64,000 nucleotides of DNA, from positions 496,001-560,000 of the forward strand of contig JAIBBC010000002.1 of the NCBI GenBank assembly GCA_019694875.1, given 5' to 3'. Shown here piece after piece: positions 9,590-18,709 of the stretch. Within the stretch, counting starts at the first letter, position 1, and every line of letters begins with the position of its first letter. This DNA is from Cyclobacteriaceae bacterium. GTDB taxonomy: Bacteria > Bacteroidota > Bacteroidia > Cytophagales > Cyclobacteriaceae. The notes under the pieces were generated by a model that did not search any database, was not told the DNA's origin, and was given only the letters and a program-made list of their open reading frames with translations. A program made the position numbers and the translations under genes.

Positions 9590-11986
9590 TTAAGTGATGT
9601 CTTTAAATTTTCGGTTGGCAACAAACTTTACGGCCAGCGTAGAGAACGATACCACGCTGATGCTGCTGATCGGCATCAGGATGGCCGCGACAAGCGGGGT
9701 TAAGTGGCCGCTTACCGCGAAGCTCAGGGCAATCGCATTGTAAAAGAATGAAATGGCAAAGCCTGATTTTAAAATCGTTGACGAGGCACGGGTGAGTTCG
9801 AGCATCTTGTCAAGCTTGGTAATTTCACTTCCGTGCAGAATGCCATCGCATGCAGGGGTGAATACACCTGTATCATCCGTTACAGCAATACCCACATCGG
9901 CCTGCTTCAACGCGCCTGCATCGTTGAGGCCGTCACCCACCATCATCACCGTGTTGCCTTTCGCCTGAAGGTTGTGGATGTATGCAAGTTTGTCGTGCGG
10001 ACTTTGATTGAACAACAGTGTGGTATTTGAACCGAAAATATAGGTCATCGGTTGTTTTTCAGTTTCATGGTCACCCGAGAGCAGTGCCTTGCATTTGTTG
10101 CCGAGGCGTTGAATCATGTCGGCAATGTTTCTGCGGATCATGGTGCGGATCATGAAATACCCTTTCACCTCATCATCGATGGAAACAAATACATATGATG
10201 CTGACTGATCGAGTTTTTCATGGAAGCCGGTAAACGCTGCAGAACCGATTTTGTAAACTTTTCCCTGCATATGCGCCTGAATTCCCTTTCCGGGCAATTC
10301 CCGGAAGTCGTCAACCGAACCAGTTGCGCTTTTGCGGATGAATTCGTGAACAAATTTGCTAAGCGGGTGAGTGGAAAATCCGGTGAGCAGTTTCACTTTG
10401 GCGAGCTCACTTTCATCAAGTTCGCCCATCAACTCCACTTCCGGGTCCTGGCCGTGTGTAACCGTTCCGGTTTTATCAAAGACTACAGCATCAATGGTGC
10501 CCATGCGTTCAACCACATCGGCATTCTTTAAGTACAGCTGGCGTTTGCCAAGTTCGCGCAGTACGCTGCCGAGGGTGAACGGGGCAGCCAGCGCAAGTGC
10601 ACACGGACATGCCACCATCAGCACCGAAGTTATCACCAGCCACATGGATGCAGGTTCAGTTACATACCAATACACTGCGGTCAGGGCTGCAATGCCAAGT
10701 ACTACCCACGTAAAATTACGGGCTGCACGGTCAATGATTTTTTTGTATTTGCTTTCGTTTACTTTTTTGAATGCATCGCTATTCCAGAGGCTGGTGAGCT
10801 GACTTTGTGAAGTACTTTTTTCTACCGCGAGGCTTACGGCTGTGCCGATCAACCGGCCGCCCGCAAATACTTTATCACCACTTTTTGCCTTCACCGGTTT
10901 GGCTTCACCGGTAACAAAGCTGTAGTCGATATAAGCTGAGGCATCAAGCAAAATACTATCGGCCGGAATAAGTTCGAGGTTGCGGATCCGGATGGTGTCA
11001 CCTTTTTTCAGGTGATAGATTACCACCGGCTTCCATTCTCCATCTTCACTCAGGCGGTTAACGGCAAGTGGAAAGTAAGACGTGAAGTCGCGATCAAATG
11101 CCAGGCTTTCATATGTTTTGCTTTGAAACCAGCGACCGATCAGCAGAAAGAACACGAGCCCGGTAAACGAATCAAGATAACCGGGACCGGTTGCGGTGGC
11201 AATGTCGTATGTGCTTCGGAAGAATAAGGCCAGCAGTCCGGCAGCAATGGGCACATCGATGTTAATCTGCTTTTGCTGAAAACTGCGAACCGCTGCACGC
11301 AGGTAATCAATGCCGCTATAAAACAATACGGGCACTGACAACGCAACGTTGAGCCACGCAAAAATGCGGGTGAGGGTGTGATCGGCCTGATCGATTCCAA
11401 GGTATTCCGGAAACGAAAATAACATCACGTTGCCAAACGCAAATCCTGCAATGGCGAGCTTAAGAATAAGTGAGCGATCGGTGCGCGGTTTTTCTTTTTT
11501 TTCGTGTTCGAGTGTAATGCGCGGAGCGTAGCCAACCGAAGCAAGCAATCCGGCAACGGTTCCGAGGCTGATCCGGGTTGGATTGAAATCGATGTGGACC
11601 GTTTTATTCGCAAAGTTGACTTTGGAATCGACTACACCGGTATGCAGCTTGGAAAGATTTTCCAATAGCCAGATGCACGATACACAATGAACGGACGGAA
11701 TAAAAAAATCCGCGGAAGCGAAAGAAGGGGAATTGAAGGAGAGGAGTTTGGCTGAAATTTCAGGCTCATCCAGATACGCGTATGAGGTATCGGTAATGGC
11801 CGGGGTTTTTGTACCGGGGGTTAAGTTGAGGTTATAATACTCGCACAGGTTGTTGCTGTCCAGGATTTCATACACCGTTTCGCACCCCTTGCAGCAAAAC
11901 GGCTTATCGTCTCTCCAATGAATTTCTTCACATGAAGCTCCGCAATGAAAACACGTGGTTTCAGCAACAACGTCTGTACGAGTCAT
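9590..11986 (-). CDS. ccoI: CcoI-type heavy-metal (copper) P-type ATPase
   Basis: 798 residues. The N-terminal Cys-rich metal-binding domain (CFHCGASCEEIHWRDDKPFCCKGC) is the PF12156 type characteristic of CcoI/FixI. It is followed by an HMA domain (SVHCVSCIWLLENL), eight expected membrane helices, the transmembrane CPC motif (ACPCALALAAP, about residue 463), phosphorylation motif DKTGT (about 503), STHPLSKF and MVGDGLNDAGALKQADVGIA. It exports copper to the periplasmic side for cbb3 oxidase assembly. The neighbours fit: ccoS downstream and a universal stress protein 10 bp upstream, all on the minus strand and probably led by the FNR-type sites at 12902-12935. Confidence 0.92.
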   Translation of the reverse strand: MTRTDVVAETTCFHCGASCEEIHWRDDKPFCCKGCETVYEILDSNNLCEYYNLNLTPGTKTPAITDTSYAYLDEPEISAKLLSFNSPSFASADFFIPSVHCVSCIWLLENLSKLHTGVVDSKVNFANKTVHIDFNPTRISLGTVAGLLASVGYAPRITLEHEKKEKPRTDRSLILKLAIAGFAFGNVMLFSFPEYLGIDQADHTLTRIFAWLNVALSVPVLFYSGIDYLRAAVRSFQQKQINIDVPIAAGLLALFFRSTYDIATATGPGYLDSFTGLVFFLLIGRWFQSKTYESLAFDRDFTSYFPLAVNRLSEDGEWKPVVIYHLKKGDTIRIRNLELIPADSILLDASAYIDYSFVTGEAKPVKAKSGDKVFAGGRLIGTAVSLAVEKSTSQSQLTSLWNSDAFKKVNESKYKKIIDRAARNFTWVVLGIAALTAVYWYVTEPASMWLVITSVLMVACPCALALAAPFTLGSVLRELGKRQLYLKNADVVERMGTIDAVVFDKTGTVTHGQDPEVELMGELDESELAKVKLLTGFSTHPLSKFVHEFIRKSATGSVDDFRELPGKGIQAHMQGKVYKIGSAAFTGFHEKLDQSASYVFVSIDDEVKGYFMIRTMIRRNIADMIQRLGNKCKALLSGDHETEKQPMTYIFGSNTTLLFNQSPHDKLAYIHNLQAKGNTVMMVGDGLNDAGALKQADVGIAVTDDTGVFTPACDGILHGSEITKLDKMLELTRASSTILKSGFAISFFYNAIALSFAVSGHLTPLVAAILMPISSISVVSFSTLAVKFVANRKFKDIT

Positions 11987-11996
11987 TTTCTTTTGA

Positions 11997-12851
11997 TTAC
12001 GCTGTTACAGGTTCAGGTTTCATCACGTATGACCAAACCAGTTTTTCGGTATGGTTCACCAGCGATTCGGTCAGGCTGCCATAAAACATGTGGGCAATGC
12101 CTTTGCGGCCGTGGGTACCCATCGCGATCAGGCTGGCATCAATGGTCTTGCAGAAATCAATGATACCTTCCTCAGCGCTGAGGTGATTGTACGTGTTGAT
12201 TGTATAGTTCTTGAACTGGAAGCGTTTTACAAACTGTTCGAGCCGTTTGTTGGTTTCCGTGTCGGTTGTAAAGTTCAGCGGGGTATTAACCCACAGGATG
12301 TGCAGGTGTGCTCCGAAGAAATGCTGGAGTTCTTTTACCTTCATTACCAGATCTTCCTGGTGCTCGGTTTCGAGTGTATTCGGGAATACAATGTTTTTAA
12401 TCGGGCCTTTGAAATTGTCTTTCACCACCAGCACCGGTACGGTTGCGTGGCGGACAATTTTTTCTGCGTTTGAACCGATGAAAAGTTCACGCACACCGCT
12501 GGCTCCGTGCGAACCCATGATGAGCATGTCGATTTGATGGTCCTGACAATAACGCACGATCATGTCGGAAACCTTGCCAAATTGTACTTCACTAACAACC
12601 TTGACCTGGTCTTTGTTGTATGTTTTTTCAACAATGTCGAATTCTTTGTCGGCTTTTTCCTTCAACTCATCCATCAGGTCCTGTTCAAACGAAAGGACGG
12701 GCATCAGAACTGAATCATGCAAAACCGGAAGCTCCACAACGTGCAAAAGATGCACAGTGCTTCCCGGTGACTTGGCGGCAATGTCTAGCGCAAACTGAAA
12801 AGCGTTTAGCGCTTGGTGTGAAAAGTCGCAGGGGACTAATAGCTTTTTCAT
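11997..12851 (-). CDS. universal stress protein, two UspA domains
   Basis: 284 residues with two tandem UspA domains (about 1-145 and 152-284). Both carry the ATP-binding glycine pattern: GSHGASGVRELFIGS in the first and GTHGRKGIAHMFYGS in the second. Cytoplasmic ATP-binding stress protein; no enzymatic activity is assigned. First gene of the USP-ccoI-CoA-transferase-ccoS run, with two FNR-type palindromes 51-84 bp upstream of its ATG. The same promoter-plus-tandem-USP plan recurs at 21.0 and 23.3 kb. Confidence 0.9.
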   Translation of the reverse strand: MKKLLVPCDFSHQALNAFQFALDIAAKSPGSTVHLLHVVELPVLHDSVLMPVLSFEQDLMDELKEKADKEFDIVEKTYNKDQVKVVSEVQFGKVSDMIVRYCQDHQIDMLIMGSHGASGVRELFIGSNAEKIVRHATVPVLVVKDNFKGPIKNIVFPNTLETEHQEDLVMKVKELQHFFGAHLHILWVNTPLNFTTDTETNKRLEQFVKRFQFKNYTINTYNHLSAEEGIIDFCKTIDASLIAMGTHGRKGIAHMFYGSLTESLVNHTEKLVWSYVMKPEPVTA

Positions 12852-12901
12852 GGCTTTCTGATTTGTTGACCAAAAATAGGTTTATGATTCCGGGCAGAAC
12901 T

Positions 12902-12935
12902 TGATGACTATCACAGGCGCGGCTGATTTTTATCA
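12902..12935 (-). promoter_or_regulatory. tandem FNR/CRP-type palindromes, 22 bp apart
   Basis: TGATGACTATCA at 12902-12913 and TGATTTTTATCA at 12924-12935 both match TGAT-N4-ATCA perfectly, the core of FNR sites. Their starts are exactly 22 bp apart (about two helical turns), and the nearer lies 51 bp upstream of the USP-ccoI operon ATG. FNR-family control of ccoI/ccoS operons is established in other bacteria. The + strand PAS gene begins 175 bp away on the other side. Confidence 0.7.
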
Positions 12936-13109
12936 TCCCCGGTTTGTGACCCGAATCATGGGCTGCAGAGACGATGGGAGGTAGCTTTCGCAAAATTTTA
13001 ACGCATGAAAATTATTGGCCGCACCCCGAAATTCAGCCAACTCGTGATTGCAGAAATCTCCGCAAGTGAATCTCCGGGCCCGGCATAACTCCGTAAAAAC
13101 CTTAACGTT

Positions 13110-14335
13110 ATGCTGCTCAATAAAAAATTCGCGTACATCACAATTCCTGCAATTTACCTGGTTGCAGGACTGCTTTGGATTACATTCAGTGACGCTATAC
13201 TGGTGAGCCTGAGTACTTTACCCGGTTGGGTGCATGGTCATTTTCACCAACTGGCTACTTATAAAGGCTATTTCTACGTGGCCGTTACGTCTGTTTTGCT
13301 CGGTGTCCTCATCAGAAGTGCCTTTCGATCCGTCATAGCTGTGAAGAACGATTTCAAACGCCTGTTTGCAGAGAACCCGAACCCCATGTGGATTTACGAT
13401 GAGAAGACGCTCAAATTCCTGCTTGTAAACGATGCCGCGTGCCGGGCGTATGGATACACCCATGAGGAGTTTTATAAAATGAACCTGTTCGCCATCCGTC
13501 CGGTGGAGGAGTACGATCGCCTGAAGGACATTGTGACGAAACATCAGCCGGGCCTTTTTACAACCGAAAAATGGTTGCATAAGGGTAAAGACGGAGTGCC
13601 CTTTTATGTGAACATTTTCGCTAATGACACCCTGTACCCAACAGGCGCTGCCGCATGGTAACGGCAATCAACATTAATAAAGAAATGCTCGCGGAGATTG
13701 AACGTTCGAACGTGAAGCATGCACTCGACAGTTCGGCACTCGTAAGCATCACCGACCTGAAAGGTGTTATTCTTCAGGCCAACGAGAAGTTCTGCAAAGT
13801 TTCCGGTTATTCGGAAAGTGAGTTGATAGGAAGCAATCATGATATCGTGAATTCCGGCTTTCATCCCTCTGAGTTCTGGAAAGAAATGTGGCGAACCCTT
13901 GCCAAGGGTAAGACCTGGCGTGCCGATATCCGCAACAAGCGGAAAGATGGATCTTACTATTGGGTAGATACCTTCATCAATCCGATTTATAATTCGGAGG
14001 GGAAAATTTACAAGCTCATGTCTGTGCGGTATGAAATCACTGAGCGCAAACAACTTGAGCAGGAACAGTCGGTTCTGTTAAAAGATCTTTCGCATTATGC
14101 TTTCCAGACTTCGCATGAGTTACGGGGGCCGGTTGCGCGTTTGCTGGGATTAACATCTCTCTTTAAGGAATATCCCCAAAAGGAATTCATGGTCGACAAA
14201 ATCCGGGAGACTGCCGTGGAAATTGATTCGGTGATCTGCAAAATGAACGATGCGCTTGACCGTAACGCGTACCCTATGCTGAAGAAGCATGAAGAACGTT
14301 GCGGGAATTTCGGAATGCAGAAGAAAGCCAGCTGA
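13110..14335 (+). pseudogene. PAS-PAS-HisKA membrane sensor, frameshifted and without ATPase domain
   Basis: Two frames (13110-13661, 13655-14335) form one protein. Two N-terminal membrane helices (ITIPAIYLVAGLLWITF; YFYVAVTSVLLGVLI) are followed by PAS 1 (RLFAENPNPMWIYDEKTLKF...), then PAS 2 (ALVSITDLKGVILQANEKFCKVSGY...ITERKQLEQEQ) and a HisKA helix with SHELRGPVARLLGL. The break lies near 13635-13640: after NDTLY the first frame reads through to a stop, while the next frame continues NRRCRMVTAININ, as a PAS end should. One missing base explains it. The protein then stops right after the HisKA helices with no HATPase_c domain, so even the repaired protein would lack the catalytic domain. 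Confidence 0.7.
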
Positions 14336-14352
14336 GTTTTTATACTGGCCAG

Positions 14353-14386
14353 TTATGAAAATCAGCCTGTGGAATGACCTTTATCA
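14353..14386 (+). promoter_or_regulatory. degenerate FNR/CRP-type pair, 22 bp apart
   Basis: TTATGAAAATCA at 14353-14364 and TGACCTTTATCA at 14375-14386 each differ from TGAT-N4-ATCA at one core position. Start-to-start spacing is again exactly 22 bp, and the second site ends 51 bp before the ATG at 14437. Spacing and distance match the clearer pairs elsewhere in the island, which is the main support. Confidence 0.45.
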
Positions 14387-14436
14387 GGCTGTCAGCACCG
14401 GTGCCATCCGATATTCGATCATCTAAAGAAAATTCT

Positions 14437-15528
14437 ATGCGTATCCTGCTCATCATTGTCATTTTTATTCACGGACTGTTGCACATGCCCGGATTCATAA
14501 AAGCGTTTGGTATGGCCGCGCTGCCCCAGTTACCGCATCCCATCTCACGCGTTCATGGAATTTTCTGGGCCGTTGCTTCTATACTCTTTATTGCAGCAGC
14601 CGTGCTCTTTTTGAATTACAACAAATGGTGGTGGCTGGTATCTGTAACCGCGTTGATTATTTCGCAATACCTGATCATCAGCGACTGGGAAGATGCGGGA
14701 CTCGGTACTGCATTGAACATTATTATCCTTGTGATTACGATTGTTGGCTATGGGGTGTGGAGCTTCAGCAGTCATTACAACAGTGAAGTACAGAATCTGC
14801 GCAAGCAAACCGACAAAGAACAAACGCAGCCGCTCGAACTTGCAGATCTGGCGCATCTTCCTGAGCCGGTTAGAATGTATGTGATCAACTCGGGAGCGAT
14901 CGGGCAACCCCGTGTAAAGAATTTTAAAGTTGAACTTGCGGGTGCTATCCGGAGTAAGAATGGCGAATGGATGCCATTCACTTCTGCACAATACAATTTT
15001 ATCGGTCAGTCGTCTCGTTTGTTTTTTATGAATGCCGTTAAGAAAAACCTTCCGGTGGCAGGTTTCCATTGTCTGAAAAATGGCATCGCCTTCATGGACA
15101 TCCGGTTGCTGTCGCTGTTCAGAGTTCAGTATGCTTCGGGAGCTGCCATCAACAAAGCTGATACCGTGACATTTCTTAACGACATGTGCTGTATGGCGCC
15201 TGCCACACTGATTGATCCGCGTATTACCTGGCAAAGTAACGGCAATGGAAAAGTAGGTGCCACATTCAGGAGTAATGATGTTTCGATCTCAGCCGATTTG
15301 TTCTTCAACGATCGCTACGAGTTGGTTAACTTCGTATCGAACGACCGTGCTGCACTTCAGGATGATGGAACTTTTCAACCATTGCCCTGGTCAACTCCGC
15401 TAAGTCAATATGACGACCGGCTCGGGTATCACCTTCCGCGCCACGCAGAAGCTGTTTACCGGTATACCGAGGGTGATTTCGCGTACGGTAAATTCGAGAT
15501 TGTTAAGGTATCCTATAATGTATCATGA
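14437..15528 (+). CDS. membrane protein with DUF6544-type C-terminal domain
   Basis: 363 residues from the ATG at 14437; an earlier in-frame ATG would give a polar 21-residue leader. Four hydrophobic helices are at about 1-22, 35-60, 62-82 and 85-110. A soluble domain of ~230 residues follows, beginning LEDLAHLPEPVRMYV-like (here LADLAHLPEPVRMYVINSGAIGQP) and containing GEWMPFTSAQYNF and LPWSTPLSQYDD. This is the pattern of the DUF6544/DUF6920 family, whose function is unknown. First gene of a tight run with the 58-aa protein, a 140-aa membrane protein, the beta-CASP RNase and the AI-2E exporter. Confidence 0.7.
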   Translation: MRILLIIVIFIHGLLHMPGFIKAFGMAALPQLPHPISRVHGIFWAVASILFIAAAVLFLNYNKWWWLVSVTALIISQYLIISDWEDAGLGTALNIIILVITIVGYGVWSFSSHYNSEVQNLRKQTDKEQTQPLELADLAHLPEPVRMYVINSGAIGQPRVKNFKVELAGAIRSKNGEWMPFTSAQYNFIGQSSRLFFMNAVKKNLPVAGFHCLKNGIAFMDIRLLSLFRVQYASGAAINKADTVTFLNDMCCMAPATLIDPRITWQSNGNGKVGATFRSNDVSISADLFFNDRYELVNFVSNDRAALQDDGTFQPLPWSTPLSQYDDRLGYHLPRHAEAVYRYTEGDFAYGKFEIVKVSYNVS

Positions 15529-15701
15529 AAGCAAAGCTTAACCGCGAGTGGCACATCAAACACAGAATGCCTGCAAATGCAACACTTGAACAGCGTGTTA
15601 AATGGCATGATGCCCAGCGCAGGAACTGCGCGTGCAGGCCTGTTCCGCCCGGCCTTATCCGGAAAATGAAAGAAGCTGGTATGAACTTTAAACCGCTATG
15701 A
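15525..15701 (+). CDS. 58-aa conserved Cys-containing small protein
   Basis: ATG at 15525 overlaps the stop of the previous gene (ATGA) and its own stop overlaps the next start (ATGA at 15698), so it is translationally coupled on both sides. The product starts MKAKLNREWHIKHRMP, contains LEQRVKWH and the motif NCACRP, and ends MNFKPL. Basic, no membrane segment, one CxC pair that might bind metal. It resembles small conserved Bacteroidota proteins of unknown function; I cannot assign a role. Confidence 0.7.
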   Translation: MKAKLNREWHIKHRMPANATLEQRVKWHDAQRRNCACRPVPPGLIRKMKEAGMNFKPL

Positions 15702-16120
15702 AACTACTCAGCATAAATTCACCCGAACTCCGCGCGTTTCTGAAATATGCCGCGTTATTTTTATTGCTGCTCAACGGTATCGGTGCGTTTATAGGCAGTG
15801 TCCCGATGATGCTTGACCCGGGCGGCACCACCAGCAATATTCCGCTTCGCTACCTGGAGCATAGCCCGTTTGATAGTTTTTTGATTCCGGGTATTGTTCT
15901 TTTTGTATGCAACGGTGTGTTGAGCCTGATTGCGTTTGCTGCGCTGGCATTTAACTGGCGGTTTCACGGCTGGCTGGTACTCTTGCAGGGTGTTGTGCTT
16001 ACGGTGTGGATCATCACACAGGTAATTATGCTTCGCGAACTAAATTTTTTGCAAGTGTCATTCGGGTTAATTGGTATCGTGCTGATGATGTTGGGAAATT
16101 ATTTTTCGCGTTTTAAATAA
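15698..16120 (+). CDS. four-helix integral membrane protein, function unknown
   Basis: 140 residues with four membrane helices: ~14-35 (LKYAALFLLLLNGIGAFIG), ~60-85 (FLIPGIVLFVCNGVLSLIAF), ~90-110 (WLVLLQGVVLTVWII) and ~115-136 (VSFGLIGIVLMMLGNYF). Between helices 1 and 2 is a DPGG turn and a polar loop. The size and four-helix plan recall small DoxX/DUF4345-like proteins, but no diagnostic motif is visible. Overlaps the preceding short gene by 4 bp and lies 5 bp before the RNase gene. Confidence 0.65.
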   Translation: MKLLSINSPELRAFLKYAALFLLLLNGIGAFIGSVPMMLDPGGTTSNIPLRYLEHSPFDSFLIPGIVLFVCNGVLSLIAFAALAFNWRFHGWLVLLQGVVLTVWIITQVIMLRELNFLQVSFGLIGIVLMMLGNYFSRFK

Positions 16121-16125
16121 CGGTT

Positions 16126-17523
16126 ATGAACGTTACTGTGAAATTTTTAGGCGCAGCGCGATCGGTAACGGGTTCACGGTATCTTCTTACCGTGGGTAAC
16201 TTCCGGATGTTGTTCGATTGTGGTCTTTTCCAGGGCTTGAAAGAATTGCGGCTGCGTAACTGGGATGACTTTCCAATTGACCCGTCAACGCTTGATGCGG
16301 TCGTGATCAGTCATGCACACATCGATCACTCGGGCTATCTGCCCAAGCTGATGCGCGAAGGTTTTGCCGGGAAAATTTATTGTACGCCACCCACTGCAGA
16401 ACTGATGAAAATTATGCTGCTTGATTCGGCCAAGCTGCAGGAAGAGGAAGCTGCCTTTGCAAAGAGAAAAGGATATTCCCGTCATACCGATCCCCAACCG
16501 TTGTACACCAGCGCAGATGCCGAGCTCGTTTTTCCGCTGATCCGCAGGGTAGGGTATAACGAGCGATTAAGCATTCATCCGTCTGTTTCTATTTGTTATC
16601 ACGATGCCAGCCATTTGCTGGGATCGGCCATTACCGAAGTTTTTATCAAGGGCGAATCGCAAACGAAGAAGATCATTTTCTCGGGCGATCTTGGTCGTCA
16701 AAATGACGCGATGCTCCGTCCGCCCAAGCGGTTAACGGAGGCGGATGTGCTGTTTATTGAGTCAACGTATGGTGTAAAAGACAATCCGGCCACGGACCCG
16801 TTACTCGACCTTGAACGGGTTGTTAAAGCTGCACGCGAACGCAACGGAGTGTTGCTGATCCCTGCCTTTGCTGTTGGACGCACACAAACGTTGCTGTACT
16901 ACTTGCACAATCTCATTGAGGCAGGTCGCATTCCGGATATCCCGGTGTATATCGACAGCCCGATGGCAATCTCTACAACGTATTTGTATTACCGGTTTCC
17001 CGAGTATCATAAAGTTGATTTCAGTAATTCGTTGTTTGCACGTCAGCTGGAAACCAACATGCTGGTGTTTGTAAAAAATGAACTCCATTCAAAAAGCCTG
17101 AACGAGATTAAAAGCAATGCAATTATTATTTCGTCAAGCGGAATGATGACCGGTGGCCGGATACTGCATCATCTCTTTCACCGGTTACGAAAACCGGAAG
17201 ACACAGTTTTGATTTCGGGCTATCAGGCAGAGGGCACCCGTGGACGGGATCTGGTAGATAAAAAGCCAACCATAAAAATTTTTGGTGAAGAAGTTCCGGT
17301 AAAATGTCATGTGGAAAATATGACCTCGCTTTCCGGCCATGCCGACCGGGCCGAGCTGTTCGACTGGATGAGAGCTTTTCAGGTCAAGCCCAAGCAAGCG
17401 TTTACCGTGCATGGTGAAGCGCCCGGCATCGATCAATATGCACAAGCTATTCGCGATCAGCTTGGCTGGAACGTAACCGTGCCTGAGTACCTGGAATCAT
17501 TTTCATTGTTTGAAGGTATTTGA
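16126..17523 (+). CDS. beta-CASP metallo-beta-lactamase ribonuclease-like protein
   Basis: 465 residues. The MBL metal site SHAHIDHSGYLPKL begins at about residue 62, with DASHLLGSA and the metal-bridging FSGDLGR further on. The beta-CASP insert includes FIESTYG, IPAFAVGRTQ, IDSPMA and SSSGMMTGGRILHHL, and the C-terminal RNA-specificity (KH-like) segment has SLSGHADRAELFDW and VHGE. This is the CPSF73/YSH1-like bacterial family, predicted RNases or nucleases acting in the cytoplasm. In several phyla it is co-located with universal stress and low-oxygen genes, as here. Same run as the AI-2E exporter, which starts one base after its stop. Confidence 0.88.
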   Translation: MNVTVKFLGAARSVTGSRYLLTVGNFRMLFDCGLFQGLKELRLRNWDDFPIDPSTLDAVVISHAHIDHSGYLPKLMREGFAGKIYCTPPTAELMKIMLLDSAKLQEEEAAFAKRKGYSRHTDPQPLYTSADAELVFPLIRRVGYNERLSIHPSVSICYHDASHLLGSAITEVFIKGESQTKKIIFSGDLGRQNDAMLRPPKRLTEADVLFIESTYGVKDNPATDPLLDLERVVKAARERNGVLLIPAFAVGRTQTLLYYLHNLIEAGRIPDIPVYIDSPMAISTTYLYYRFPEYHKVDFSNSLFARQLETNMLVFVKNELHSKSLNEIKSNAIIISSSGMMTGGRILHHLFHRLRKPEDTVLISGYQAEGTRGRDLVDKKPTIKIFGEEVPVKCHVENMTSLSGHADRAELFDWMRAFQVKPKQAFTVHGEAPGIDQYAQAIRDQLGWNVTVPEYLESFSLFEGI

Positions 17524-17524
17524 T

Positions 17525-18607
17525 ATGAGAACGCAAACACGATTTGCTATTCGCAACCTGATGGAAACTGAAAAGATCACTTTTCTCCAGAGTCTGCAGA
17601 TCATTGTTTACAGTTCGCTGATTTTATATGTGGGCCGGAGTTTGTTCGTCCCGTTAAGTTTTGCCGTGCTGATCAGCTTCGTTTTGTACCCTGTATGCCG
17701 GTGGCTTGAACAGAAAGGTTTCGGCAGGATGATGGCGATTGTTGTGTCGATCACGGGGCTGATGATTGCGGTGTTGCTCATCGTGATGTTGTTGATAAAC
17801 CAGTTTTTTGGTTTTGTGGAGGAGTGGCCGTTAATCCATGCCAAACTCACAGAGGCAATCGCAAACGTTAGAAATTTTCTGGCTGTCGACTGGGGCTTTT
17901 CAATGGCCGCGCAGCAGCGACTGATAGAGTCAGTTACCGATCAATCGGGTGGAACAATTGTACAGGTACTCCGGCACGTTTTCAGCGCTTCGGCTTTTTC
18001 CGTGGTGATGCTGATTCTTGTTCCGGTGTATTCGGTGCTGATTCTGTACTACCGAAAAACCTGGATGGTGGTACTGGCAAAAATCTTTTCATCCGAGAAA
18101 AAAGAGAAGCTTCACGAAATGATTGCGCTCACCATTCAGTCGTACTACAGTTTTATCAAGGGCATGGCGATTGTGTATCTGATTGTGGGGATTCTGAACA
18201 GTCTTGGATTGTTGTTATTAGGCGTTCCGCATGCCATCTTGTTTGGATTTATCGTGGCGATACTAACGTTCATTCCGTATGTGGGCATCATTATCGGTTC
18301 GCTGTTGCCGATCGGTATGGCGTGGATCACGTTTGATTCCGTTTGGTACCCGGCAGGCGTGGTGGCCATCTTCACGGTAGTTCAATACCTCGAAGCCAAC
18401 ATCATCTTTCCGCTGGCCGTAAGCCGAAAACTCAATGTAAACACGCTCATCATGTTGCTTGCCATTTTTGCGGGTGGAATTATCTGGGGTATGGCGGGAA
18501 TGATCCTGTTTGTGCCGTTTGTTGGCATTGCCCGTTTGGTGGCTGATCATAACCCGCGGTGGAAAACCTGGTCGCTCATTCTGGGGGCCAATGCCGAAGG
18601 AAAATAA
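17525..18607 (+). CDS. AI-2E family transporter (PerM-like)
   Basis: 360 residues from the ATG at 17525, one base after the RNase stop; an ATG five codons earlier would overlap that gene. Family plan: two to three N-terminal helices (ITFLQSLQIIVYSSLILYVG; FGRMMAIVVSITGLMIAVLLIVML), a central cytoplasmic helical stretch, then a helix cluster with SVVMLILVPVYSVLILYYR, IKGMAIVYLIVGILNSLGL, LLGVPHAILFGFIVAILTFIPYVGIIIGSLLP and a C-terminal VSRKLNVNTLIMLL. Exporters of this family move small solutes, ions or signals; the substrate here is unknown. Confidence 0.88.
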   Translation: MRTQTRFAIRNLMETEKITFLQSLQIIVYSSLILYVGRSLFVPLSFAVLISFVLYPVCRWLEQKGFGRMMAIVVSITGLMIAVLLIVMLLINQFFGFVEEWPLIHAKLTEAIANVRNFLAVDWGFSMAAQQRLIESVTDQSGGTIVQVLRHVFSASAFSVVMLILVPVYSVLILYYRKTWMVVLAKIFSSEKKEKLHEMIALTIQSYYSFIKGMAIVYLIVGILNSLGLLLLGVPHAILFGFIVAILTFIPYVGIIIGSLLPIGMAWITFDSVWYPAGVVAIFTVVQYLEANIIFPLAVSRKLNVNTLIMLLAIFAGGIIWGMAGMILFVPFVGIARLVADHNPRWKTWSLILGANAEGK

Positions 18608-18624
18608 CGTTTTCAAGATGTTTT

Positions 18625-18658
18625 TGATCAAGGTCAGATTGCTGCCTGATCATTATCA
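18625..18658 (+). promoter_or_regulatory. FNR/CRP-type pair, 22 bp apart
   Basis: TGATCAAGGTCA at 18625-18636 (one core mismatch) and TGATCATTATCA at 18647-18658 (perfect). Spacing is 22 bp, and the second site ends 52 bp before the ATG at 18710. Confidence 0.6.
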
Positions 18659-18709
18659 TGCGTTTTCGCAGGTGAGTACAGTAGTTTTCAGTAAACAAAA
18701 AACACGCAT

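Noticed and set aside
10371-10802. 143-codon plus-strand frame inside ccoI
   Set aside because: Shadow of the P-type ATPase in another frame; product is low-complexity Ser-rich with no domain.
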